The position numbers and the translations under genes were made by a program. Shown here piece after piece: positions 20,138-30,446 of a DNA stretch of 32,027 nt; position 1 is the stretch's first letter; each line of letters begins with the position of its first letter. The stretch lies in the NCBI GenBank assembly GCA_905397405.1, contig CAJPVJ010000210.1:1-32027 (forward strand), given 5' to 3'. The stretch comes from Oppiella nova (Eukaryota; Arthropoda; Arachnida; Sarcoptiformes; Oppiidae). Under the pieces are notes generated by a model. That model was not told the DNA's origin. It saw only the letters and a program-made list of their open reading frames with translations, and ran no database searches.

Positions 20138-21852
20138 ATGTCAAATACAAATGATATTAAAATGTGCCTAATATGTGGCGATAAAGCCGGAGGTATTTTA
20201 TAATAATTATTATATATTTCATCTGGGTAAACTAATTAATATAACTATATTGTGATAATAGGCACACATTTCGGTGTAATAACATGTGAATCGTGTAAAG
20301 CATTTTTTAGGCGCAATGCTATCATAAAAGCGGTACGTTTTAAACTTTAAATTAATGTAGTACAAATTTAATTTATTTGTAAATAAATTAAGAAATATTT
20401 TTATACAATCAGGAACAATTCAAGTGCTATTTGGGCGGCAATTGTGATACGAGTGTCAAAAATAGGATTAATTGCAAGAAATGTCGTTTAGATAAGTGTT
20501 TTGCTGTCGGTATGAAAACTGTACGAAATTTGAAATAAATTTTATTTCTATTTAATATTAATAACAATTTCTTTAAAGGAGTTGTTTTGTGCCGAAAATC
20601 AGAGGCAAAATAAAAAGTCAAAACTAAAAGACATGAATAAACAAAATTCAAATATAAATTGTGAATCAAATAAAGTAGCGGTCAGTTGTGTCCCCACATT
20701 ATGTCCACAAAGTAGTGTATATCCTAGTTCTGTGCAATCAATTAGCACTAATGAGAGTATTATCGAAGATTTCACTGACTTTTCAAACCAATTGTGTGAA
20801 TTCAATGACAATTCAGTGAATACGACAGCCTCCGAGTGCTGGACAGTCGTACCCGTTATGAAACCAATCACTGATTATAGCAATCAGTTCAATGAATTAG
20901 AGGGCAATAAATTGAGTGAATTATTGGATGCCATCAAAGTGTTGAACATTCCGGTGGTGATGAACGCCGACCACATTGTACTGAATACAATTGAAAGTGC
21001 TTCCGATGCCATCGCTCACAAATATGATGTAGATATCAGAAATACGGTGACAATGTCTAAATGTTTGATTGGTTTTACAACCCTCTGTGAAAGCGATCAA
21101 ATGTTACTAATTAAATACGCGTCCATTGAGATGAATATTTTACGCATGATCTTGGACTTTAATTTTGATGAACAATTCTGGTATATAAATACGGTATGAT
21201 TTATATCCAGTGTTCATGTAAATCAACACTACCGTTACTAGTTGTAGCATTTTTCATATAAATTTATTTGTGTTAAATAGGGGACCAAGACGTGTATATA
21301 CAAACTTGATCGATTCCGTGGATCAAAGTTGTCCCTGTCTAAATTTGCCCCTGATGGTATTTGTCACACTAAATTCCTGACTGATATGGGCATTGAATGG
21401 GATTCAGAGGCATTAGTAATTGATTTGGTAATTATTAATTAATTATAAGCATTGGAATGTAAACTTGTAAAAATAATATAAAATTATATATTAAGTACTA
21501 TAATAACTATTCTTAGTTAACAGCAATAATCCTGTTTAATCCAAATCGGCCTAAACTTACAAACAGACACATAATTAAGTGAGTTATTGGATTGAATTTG
21601 AGTTGTTAAGTCTAACATTTGATTTGTCATTGTAGGCACCAGCACAATATTTACATTTATTTGCTGCAACGTTATCTAGAAATGAAATATCGGTCACGTT
21701 TTCTATCGAAAGCCAAACTCATGAGATTAATGAAAATTTTGATGGATGTCAATCTCATTGCCAGAAAAATTATAAACTATTCGAGAAATCGCACGTGGAC
21801 TAATCATTTAAACTCTGTGCCACTCTTCAAGGAAATACATGATACCTTTTAA
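20138..21852 (+). CDS. HR96-like nuclear receptor, copy 7
   Basis: Predicted 424 residues. Exons 20138-20192, 20262-20332, 20413-20520, 20579-21193, 21281-21427, 21517-21578, 21636-21852. DBD: CLICGDKAGG then THF (Tyr replaced by Thr), P-box ESCKA, CYLGGNC, CKKCRLDKCFAVGMKT. The C-terminal extension differs from its siblings: ELFCAENQRQNKKSKLKDMN lacks the RKSI motif. Long hinge with several Cys. LBD: DYSNQFNELEGNKLSELLDA, LCESDQMLLIKYASIEMNIL. Exon 5 carries an altered core, FLTDMGIEWDSEALVIDL. C-terminus PLFKEIHDTF, AF-2-like with His. AATAAA at 21876-21881. It is the first copy downstream of the transposon. Confidence 0.9.
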
Positions 21853-22504
21853 ACTGAATGCAATTTATAATAATTAATAAAACTACTTATTTGTGATATT
21901 TATCAACCAATAACATATCTTACTATACAGTAATATTAATTGTATTATTTTTATAGTTTTTGCAATTCGTTCTTTTTATATTTACAAGGAATCCATTTAA
22001 TATTTTAATAATTAAATTTAAATAGTTTTATAGAATTAGAATTAATTATTGAATAAACTTAAACCTAAAATTGATGAATGTACATTAACTCGTATAAGAA
22101 TTTAGCAGATATTTGTGAACATACAGTATACTGTAACTATTTTCTAGTAATGAGAGAATTCAAAGTGTTATAAAATCCAAGGTTATATCATACTGTATAA
22201 ACATAAACATAATATTGTATGTATAATATACATTGTATAATATATTATAAACTATGGTGGACAAATTGTGCATTAATTCATAAATATTATATATTTAAAA
22301 GTTAATATTAATTTAATACAGTATTTGTGAAACATTCTTTAGGATTATGGTTTAGCTTGATAAAATTGTATATATGTTAAAAAATTAAATGTACAAATTA
22401 TACCGATCATTGAGTATACAGTATTCTCAATAGTACTGAATAAATTTTCAATTTGAACCAAGGATCAAAATTAAAATTGTAATTTGTTTATTATTTTTAA
22501 AAAT
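21853..22504. other. Intergenic spacer copy 7 / copy 8
   Basis: 652 bp, very AT-rich, with runs of TATA-type simple sequence and several ATACAGTAT/ATACTGTAT motifs (near 22128, 22190, 22318, 22427). Contains the split composite element at 22177-22261. No ORF. Confidence 0.5.
22177..22261 (+). promoter_or_regulatory. Shared upstream composite element, copy 8 (split)
   Basis: CCAAGGTTA (22177-22185) and CTATGGTGGA (22252-22261). In the siblings the two parts are usually 17 bp apart (start to start); here about 75 bp, as if roughly 58 bp of TA-rich sequence had been inserted. The first half is 328 bp before the ATG of copy 8. Confidence 0.4.
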
Positions 22505-24179
22505 ATGCAAAACAAAAACGAAAGCAAATGTCAAATATGTGGTGACAACTCATGTAGTATGTATTTTACGAAAATGGGTATATAATAAATAAATATACAA
22601 TTATTGTCATTTTGTGGTGAATAGGCTATCATTTCGATGCCATGACCTGTAGTTCTTGTAAAGCATTTTTCAGGAGGAATGCTCTCTTCAAAGTGGTAAT
22701 TATTATATTTTTGATAATGGATTTACAATTAAAATAATCTAATATATGTTAACAGGATCAATTCAAGTGCTATTTGGGCGGTAAATGTATAATAGATGTG
22801 AACAACAGAATTAATTGTCGGAAATGTCGTTTAGATAAGTGTTTTGCAGTCGGCATGAGAACCGTTAGTAAATATATATAATATTAATATAACTTATTAT
22901 ATATATATATATTGCATGACATTTTATGGACACTATTATTGTTTTGTAAATAGGATTTATTTCAATCTGAGGGACGAAAATATAAGACAAAATTAATTAA
23001 AAGTATAGAAAATAAAAATTCAAAAGATGTGTCCGAAAACACGAATCAAATTGTTGTCTCAACCTGTAGTCCATTTCCCGACATATCTCGGAATATCATT
23101 GATGAAATTGATCATAATTTAGATAATGTAGTAAATGATAATATTCCTAATAATACATCAATGAATTCAAATATGTCTGAACAAAATCTATCGGTCACAC
23201 CAATTATGAGGCCGATCACTGATTATAGCAATCAATTCAATGAATTAGAGGGCAATAAATTGAGTGAATTATTGGACGCTTTGAAGATTATGATGAATCC
23301 ATTGGAAGCTATGGAGGGACTAATAATTACTCCCGAAATGTTTAGCGATGTTTTCAAACTATTTCTTACAAGACATGAGAATGAGAGCCGAAAAATGGTT
23401 AAAATGTCTAAATGTTTGCCCGCGTTTAGTACGTTGTGTGAGCATGATCAAATGATTTTAATCAAATACGCCGCCATTGAAATCAATGTCTTGCGAATGA
23501 TTTTGGATTTTAATTTTGATGACAAGTCCTGTAGATTAATGGATGTAGGTGATTTTAATAAACAGGTCTGATGCTAATTATTAATTAAACATTTGACTCA
23601 ATTGTAGAAAAATCAAATTTTTGTATTAAATGTGGACGCATTTCACTGCACTCAGTATTCACTGACCACAATTGATCCAGGTAATATAAATCATCATACC
23701 TTTTTGCAAAACTTGGGACTCGATTGGGATTCAGAGATTCTTATTATAGACCTGGTATATATTTACAATTATTTTAAATAAATTTACAACTATTTATAAT
23801 GTTTCTACATATTAATAGTTAACAGCAATTGTATTGTTTAACCCGGATCGTCCAAAACTTATTAACAAAACATTTATTAAGTAAGTAATTACACCACATA
23901 CTAATTTATGACATACTATTACCGTACATTATTAGATTAATATTTTATAATGATATTTATTTACCTGTTTACAGTTTACAGCAAATAATTTATATTCATT
24001 TACTTGAACGCTATTTACAAATGAAATATCGATCGGAAATGTTATCAAAAAGAAAATTCTTAAGATTATTAGAAAACCTAAAGGATTTGAATATTATTAA
24101 CCATAAAATGGTTGAAATATCAAAGAATACGGATTTAAATTCATTTCCACTTTTCAAGGAAATATGCGATAGTTTTTAA
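22505..24179 (+). CDS. HR96-like nuclear receptor, copy 8
   Basis: Predicted 411 residues. Exons 22505-22556, 22625-22695, 22756-22863, 22954-23544, 23608-23754, 23819-23880, 23975-24179. The exon 1 donor GTATGT (not GTAGTA 3 bp earlier) was chosen because it keeps 13 residues between the Cys pairs of finger 1. The result is CQICGDNSCS then YHF, with Ser for the invariant Gly at the junction. P-box SSCKA, CYLGGKC, CRKCRLDKCFAVGMRT. Short hinge. LBD: DYSNQFNELEGNKLSELLDA, LCEHDQMILIKYAAIEINVL. Exon 5: FLQNLGLDWDSEILIIDL. Exon 7 starts LQQIIYIHLLERYLQMKYRSE and ends PLFKEICDSF. AATAAA at 24248-24253. Its LCEHDQ and exon 7 link it to copies 9-10. Confidence 0.88.
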
Positions 24180-24391
24180 ATTTAGCATTTAAATATTGTG
24201 ATTAACAGATCAAATAATTAATTGTAATATACGCTATAGTTTTTGTAAATAAATATTTTGTTTTTGTATTAGTCTAGATTGTTATAATTATCTGTAATTA
24301 AATTATTATGATAGAGAAAATATTATATTAAATATGTAATTTATACTCAAAAATGCTAACTTTGCTTTTGTTTATCGTGTTAATTGTGTTT

Positions 24392-24556
24392 CACTTACTT
24401 AAACGGTATCTATAAATGAAATATCGATTAAAATTACAAATTATTGAAAGACAAACTTAATATTAATTAAAAACTCAAGTATTTTTATATAATTAAGAAA
24501 CAGTTTCAAATGTTCTCAATGAGTAGTGATTTGTTATAAAAGAAATATGTAGTTGC
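24392..24556 (+). pseudogene. NR exon 7 relic
   Basis: CACTTACTTAAACGGTATCT followed by AAATGAAATATCGAT matches the HLLKRYL-MKYR start of exon 7, but with a TAA inside and further stops and indels afterwards. About 140 bp later, AAAGAAATATGTAGT resembles the KEICD end of AF-2. No splice context remains. Confidence 0.65.
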
Positions 24557-24839
24557 AACTAATATGTACCGGTATTAATTTAATCAATTTACTGTTTAAA
24601 TAATTATACTATCATTATAAAATCTTGTTCCCTGTATTTTCCCATATACTTTTGTTAAGGTTGTTTATTTAGGCTGTACTGGTTATCAATAAATTCTTGT
24701 AAACAACTCATACAGAATATTTATTTAATTATTAATTATGTCGATTAAAGTACATTATAAATACTATGATTATTTACACATCTATTTGTACATTAAATAG
24801 AAAAATAGAATAACTAATTTAATATTTAAAAGTACCCTA

Positions 24840-25690
24840 ATTATTTTTTTGATAAATCAGATCTATAAACTTATAAGAATTTTGACACACTTAATTTAAT
24901 AAATACATATTATTTGTAGATTAATTCACACATTAAATATTTCTCACAAAACAAAACATTTGATTTCAACGTATAAAACCAAATCAAACTAGTTTATATT
25001 TAGTCAGATATTTATTACGCTTGCACTTAAAGTAATAATAAGTCTTATAAACTAATCCCTACAGAAAATCGTATCAGGGACTTATCAAATGTTATAGGAT
25101 GCACTTCAATATTACACATCCTTATAGTAACATACACTTTGAATACTAGTAACCCCTTCACTTGTTTATATATTATTTTTTTTGTAAAGTTGCTAAAGAA
25201 TATTCAGATAAGCAAGTACAATTAGTGCGAGTTGCTAACAAGTAAGTATTACTTTTGTAATACTTATATTTAGAATATATTATCCTAAATTTAACTATAA
25301 ATAATTATTTATAGATCCACTTTTACATAAAATTAGTAGAATAATTATAAATACATTAATTATTTTTGATAAATAAAATCTATAAAGTTGACACACTTAA
25401 TTTTTATAGAAATCCTTTTATTTGTATAGTAATTTTGCATATTAGACACAAAACAGTAAATATTTTTCATTGCATGATATTAATTTTAACTAATTTATTT
25501 GTAAATTATTTAGTAAATAAATTTACTTTGCGCATCTGATTTATTCTGACACCTGTGATTACTAATTAATATAGCAATTACTGAAATAAAATTTAATCAG
25601 AATAATTATCAACGACCACAATGTACTCGGTCGGATGCACTAAAGTTCCTCATAATAACATTTACTTTGACAGAGTCCTCTCCCCATGTG
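24840..25690. repeat. Diverged tandem duplication of non-coding DNA
   Basis: 24840-24960 (starting AATTATTTTTTTGATAAATC) is similar to about 25358-25475 (AATTATTTTTGATAAATAAA), both with TTGACACACTTAATTT. Likewise 25095-25160 and 25632-25680 share GGATGCACT and an AACATxxACTTTGA ending. The copies keep the same order about 520-540 bp apart. The exon 4 relic lies between them. Confidence 0.5.
25188..25242 (+). pseudogene. NR exon 4 start relic
   Basis: After TTGTAAAG the sequence reads KEYSDKQVQLVRVANK, matching the start of exon 4 in copy 4 (YSDKQKQLRKSIIESNK), then runs into AT-rich DNA. No hinge or LBD follows. Confidence 0.6.
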
Positions 25691-25932
25691 TACGTATTTT
25701 GTGAATGCCTCATAAGAATATTAAATGATAATCATCATTGATATCTAATGTTATAAGTGCAACTTGTGTAGAAAGTATAACATATACAATTCAATTATGG
25801 TTATTTAATTTTTTCTACATATGTATTGTGTTCATTTGTTCACACATTTGTTTGCTCAATTGACTATAAAAATTGTATAAATATGATATATTCTGGTGAT
25901 ATTTGTGTGATTTATTCATAAATATAACTGAA

Positions 25933-27642
25933 ATGAAAAACAAAATTGAAGATAAAGTATGTCTAGTTTGCGGGGATAAGGCATTAGGTTTGTATCAATT
26001 TATAAATTATTAGTTAGGTTTTAGGCATTAGGTCTATTTTCATAAATTATTTTAGTTTTTTTTAATAATTAACTATATAGTAATTACTAAATTTATATCA
26101 CTTACACTATATTTTATTAAACATTAATAAAATATAATCTGAATTGAACAGGGTACCATTTCCAAGCCATCAGTTGCGAAGCGTGTAAATTATTTTTTAG
26201 GCGAAATGCAACCAAATATGGGGTAATTATTCAAAACAATATTCTGTATTTTACCTGATATTGTATAAATACTTTTACTAACAGGATCAATTAAAGTGCT
26301 ATTTGGGCGGTGAATGTGTAATAAATGTAATGAATAAGAATTGCTGTAAGAAATGTCGTTTAGATAAGTGTTTCGCAGCCGGTATGAAAAGTGTGAGTAA
26401 AATATATTGTAGTATTATTGACAATAATTTTTTAAGTTATTTATATTTATTTTTTGTTAGAATGTATTGAATTCTGGAGAACAAAAGCAAATAAGAAAAT
26501 CTATTAAAGGCAACAAAAATGTTAAGATAGATAATAGTTATAAAAATAGCACTTCCGATGAATTCTTAACCCGACAAATATCAGACTATAAAGTTTATGT
26601 CAAAAATATTGTATTGGGAAAAGATTTGCCAAACATTGAATTATCAATGAATACAAATGCTTATGATTTAGATCTCTCAGCCATACCTATCATGAGACCT
26701 ATTAGTGATTATAGCAATCAATTCAATGAATTAGAGGGCAATCGGTTGAGTGAATTAATTGATGGACTTAAATATATAATGTATCCCGCAAATAATATTA
26801 AAGATTGCAATATAAACAGTACTAGCGATGCATTTAAAATAGTACTCCAAAGTCATGAATATGAAATCCACAAAATTATCAAAATGTCTAAATGTTTCAA
26901 CGCGTTTAAATCACAGTGTGAACATGATCAAATGGTGCTGATTAAATATGCCTCGTTTGAAATCAATTTCTTACGAATGATTTTACATTTTGATTTCAAC
27001 AACTTTAATTGGACCGTCAATATCGTAAGTTATTTTTACTTGAAAATGTGAAATTTTATTTAATCTATTCATATGTGTACAGAATGACAGAAATTATAAA
27101 ATACAAATCATGTCGTTTCGAGGCACAGAATATTCACTATCTAAAATAAAGCCTTATGATGTTAACCATGGTACTTTGTTGGGTAAAATGAGAAAAGAGT
27201 GGGACTCTGACTTGTTTATAATTGACCTGGTACTATTTATTATATAACTTTTTAAATAATAAGTTTTATATTGGTTATAACATTTATTTATAGTTAACTG
27301 CCATCATATTATTCAACCCAAATCGGCCTAACCTTGTTAATAAAAATGTAATTAAGTGAGTTTAATATAAACTAAATATGTTGTTTACTATTTATTTATA
27401 TAAAATATAATTATAATTTTATTTTTTTAATACCTAGGTTACAGCAATGTATTTATTTACATCTACTTCACCGGTACCTACAAATGAAATATCGATCGGA
27501 AGTGCTCTCAAAAAGCAATGTTTTAAAGTTTATGGAAATATTGAAGTTTCTGCACATTCTTAACCACAAAATGGAAAAGTTTTTACTGAAAGTGGACTTA
27601 AGTTGTGTTCCCCTTTTAAAGGAGATATGTACTCGCTATTAA
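25933..27642 (+). CDS. HR96-like nuclear receptor, copy 9 (EACKL P-box)
   Basis: Predicted 403 residues. Exons 25933-25987, 26152-26222, 26285-26392, 26461-27024, 27083-27229, 27294-27355, 27438-27642. DBD: CLVCGDKALGYHF, P-box EACKL instead of ESCKA/S, CYLGGEC, CCKKCRLDKCFAAGMKS. It shares the EACKL box and GMxS end with copies 10 and 11. C-terminal extension IRKSIKGNKNVKI. LBD: DYSNQFNELEGNRLSELIDG, QCEHDQMVLIKYASFEINFL. Exon 5 is divergent: SLSKIKPYDVNH, then KMRKEWDSDLFIIDL where most siblings have xNMGLDWDSD, so the conserved GLD is lost. Exon 7 LQQCIYLHLLHRYLQMKYRSE; C-terminus PLLKEICTRY, a good AF-2. No clear composite element upstream. Confidence 0.88.
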
Positions 27643-28133
27643 ATTAATCGTACTATATTTATTGTTAAATTATTAGTTTACTATTTATGATACTGCACAT
27701 GTTACATTAAATTAATTAATTTTCTTATTGATTTTCAAACTAATTATACATTAATAGGCAAAATATAGCTTTGAACTATTTAGAATTTAATTATTTTTAT
27801 GTATGTAGTACTATGTATTGTACATGTAATAGATATTATATTAAATGATAATTAATTAAGTTTGGATATTGATAAAATAATTATAATATAATATATAAAT
27901 TAATTATGGTGCATTTTTGCAATTTATCCAAATAATGTTACATATAAATATTAGTAATAATTCTTTAAACAAATATTGACAAAAGTATCTTTACGAGTAT
28001 AAATACTTTTATACTTTCAAATAAAATATTTAATAAATATCACAATTAATTGTTATTATGTCGCAATACGTTGTGTTCACTTATTAACTTAATTAAAAGG
28101 TAACTTTAAAATTGTTATATATTCTTAAAGTAA

Positions 28134-28161
28134 AATACAAAACTTATGATGACAATACCAG
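28134..28161 (+). pseudogene. Possible NR exon 1 scrap
   Basis: ATACAAAACTTATGATGACA, then ATACCAG before a GTTTGT donor, resembles the end of exon 1 of copies 9-11 (GATAAA..CT.TG..., GATxxGGCxxxAG, GTTTGT) with an internal deletion. Very short, so it could be chance. Confidence 0.25.
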
Positions 28162-28571
28162 GTTTGTTACATATTTGTTACTTTATTTTAGATTGTGTTA
28201 CTTAATTATTTTATTTATTTATTTTTATTTAAAAAATATAATGATCTTATTTAGAGTGAATTAGTATTGTTGTTGACAAGTACTCAAACTAATTACTAAA
28301 TTAAATGTATAGTGTTTTGAGAAATTCTTGCACACATTAAACGAAATTGACAAGGCTGCATTCACAAAGTGCATGCTTATACGGTGGGGTAGGGATTGAT
28401 AATTATACTTACCATTGTCATATTTCTACGTGATTATAGGATAGGGTGATTATGAATTCACAAAATTCTGGGGTTTATACCTTGTAAATGTTCTCGATTG
28501 AAATGTATATTGTATCGATATATTGATAATATATAATAGAAATCATTAGAATTATTAGATATAATTGGTAC

Positions 28572-28620
28572 CCAAGGTTATGAATAATACAGCATATGGT
28601 GAGAAATACAATGCAATTCA
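28572..28620 (+). promoter_or_regulatory. Shared upstream composite element, copy 10
   Basis: CCAAGGTTA (28572-28580), ATATGGTGAG (from 28594, offset 22) and CAATGCAATTCA (28609-28620). Only 166 bp before the ATG, about half the usual distance. The last block is shared with the element before the collapsed pseudogene. Confidence 0.5.
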
Positions 28621-28737
28621 ATTTTGTTTGATTTATTGTATTTTTAATCATGTGAACATAACAGTTTTATCCATTTTTAAACAAGCTCACTTGGTACTAT
28701 TCGTGTGAATTATTTGCAAGATTTAAATTTTATACAA

Positions 28738-30446
28738 ATGAAAAACAAAAAGGAAGACAAGCTTTGTATGGTTTGCGGCGATTTGGCCACAGGTTTGTAT
28801 GAATTCATAAACACTTTTAAATATTTTATTTTTAATCGTTTACTATACTGCACTCTACTACTGTATATACATGTCATTATTACTTACTGTTTTAAATATA
28901 GTCTCTATTTATGATATATTTTTGTTTATCTATTAAATAATTAATATTTAATTTATATAAACAGGGTATCATTTCCATGCCATCACTTGTGAAGCGTGTA
29001 AACTATTTTTCAAGAGAAATGCTATGAAAAATGAGGTAATTCTGTAAATATTCTTGATAACATTTACTAAATTTACAAAATTTCAATCACTTTATAACTA
29101 GGAACTATATCATTGCTTTTTGGGCAATAAATGTAACATAAATGTGAACACTAGGAACAGCTGTAAGCCATGTCGCCTAGCTAAATGTTTTGCAGTCGGA
29201 ATGAAAAGTGTAAGTACACAAAATAATATCTAGGTCTACAATTGATAACTAGTGTCTTAACCATATTTATTGTAGAATGCATTTCAAACTGAAGAGCAAA
29301 AACAAATGCGAAAAACTATTAGAAAGCGAGACATTAATTATCGGTCGGAAACCAGTGATGAAAACAGTACTTCCAATAAATACCCATCGCATCAGACATC
29401 GGATGATGTTATTTATGATAACTTTCCAAATGTTTTAGCAGACAGTGAATTATCACTGAAAACCACAAACGCTTATGACTTGAATCTGTCGGTCATACCT
29501 GTTATGAAACCCATCACTGATTATAACAATCAGTTCAATGAATTAGAGGGCAATCGGTTGAGTGAACTCTTGGATGCTCTGAAGGTTATGATGAATCCTA
29601 TGGTCAACGTTAATGATAATGAAATAAACGCTTATTCTGTCGATGCCTTCAATTTGATACTTCGGTGTCAGGAGAATGGTCTCCAAAATAATGTCCAAAT
29701 GGCTAAACGTTTGAATGGATTTAAATCGCTGTGTGAGCATGATCAATTGACTTTAATTAAATACGCGTCCATTGAAATCGTTGTCTTGCGAATGATATTA
29801 ACTTTTGACTTTAATAAATTATGCTGGTCATTTAACATAGTATGCATTTTTATTTTCGTTTTATTCATTTTGATTCATATTTGTATATAATATGATTTAT
29901 TACCAGAATAATCACAATCATATTGTGAAACTCCATGTATTTCGGGACACAAAATATTGCCTGTCCAAAATAAAGCCTCATTATGTTAATCACAAAACAT
30001 TCCTGGAAAACATCGGTCTTGAATGGGACTCCGATGTTATTATAATTGACCTGGTATTATTTATTTTTAAAAAAATTTCTAAAAATATAATTTTATTGTA
30101 TATTTATAGTTAACTGCCATTATATTGTTTAATCCGAATCGACCTAGCCTCATTAACAAAACTGCCATAAAGTGAGTTATTTTATTTATATTATATTATA
30201 GCATAATTATCTATATTAATATATTTTTGATTTAAATATAGATTACAGTATTATATTTATGTTCATTTACTTCAACGGTATCTACAATTGAGATATAGAT
30301 CGGATGAAGTATGTAGGCGCAAAGTTGTAAATTTAATCAAGAAATTAAACTTTTTGCATATTGTTAATTTGAAACTGGAAACGATTTTAATGAAAACTGA
30401 CTTAAGTTTCTTTCCGCTTTTAAAAGAGTTATGTAATCGCGACTAA
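28738..30446 (+). CDS. HR96-like nuclear receptor, copy 10 (EACKL P-box)
   Basis: Predicted 403 residues. Exons 28738-28792, 28965-29035, 29102-29209, 29276-29839, 29907-30053, 30110-30171, 30242-30446. DBD: CMVCGDLATGYHF, P-box EACKL, CFLGNKC, CKPCRLAKCFAVGMKS (P and A replace K and D of the consensus). C-terminal extension FQTEEQKQMRKTIRKRDINY. LBD: DYNNQFNELEGNRLSELLDA, LCEHDQLTLIKYASIEIVVL. Exon 5 SLSKIKP-like (CLSKIKPHYVNH), then FLENIGLEWDSD. Exon 7 YYIYVHLLQRYLQLRYRSDE; C-terminus PLLKELCNRD. Same length and exon sizes as copy 9, its closest complete sibling. Confidence 0.9.

Larger units (their letters stand above)
24180..25932. other. Gene graveyard between copies 8 and 9
   Basis: 1.75 kb with no intact gene. 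Relics: an exon 7 fragment (24392-24556), a possible exon 2 scrap near 24673-24712 (AATTCTTGTAAA context, weak), and an exon 4 start (25188-25242). Two related non-coding blocks (about 24840-25170 and 25360-25690) suggest a local duplication. One TACCGGTA at 24567-24574. The region just upstream of copy 9 carries only a degenerate version of the composite element (about 25739-25795). Confidence 0.55.
27643..28737. other. Intergenic spacer copy 9 / copy 10
   Basis: About 1.1 kb of AT-rich DNA. It holds a short exon 1-like scrap (28134-28161) and the composite element at 28572-28620. A slightly GC-richer patch near 28360-28400 is unexplained. No other gene evidence. Confidence 0.45.

Noticed and set aside
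22890-22915. TA simple repeat in intron 3 of copy 8 as a functional element
   Set aside because: Short TATATA run of a kind expected in AT-rich introns; no sign of function.
28705-28914. Longer open frame covering exon 1 of copy 10
   Set aside because: It reads through the exon 1 donor into the intron. The receptor start is ATG 28738 and the exon ends at 28792.
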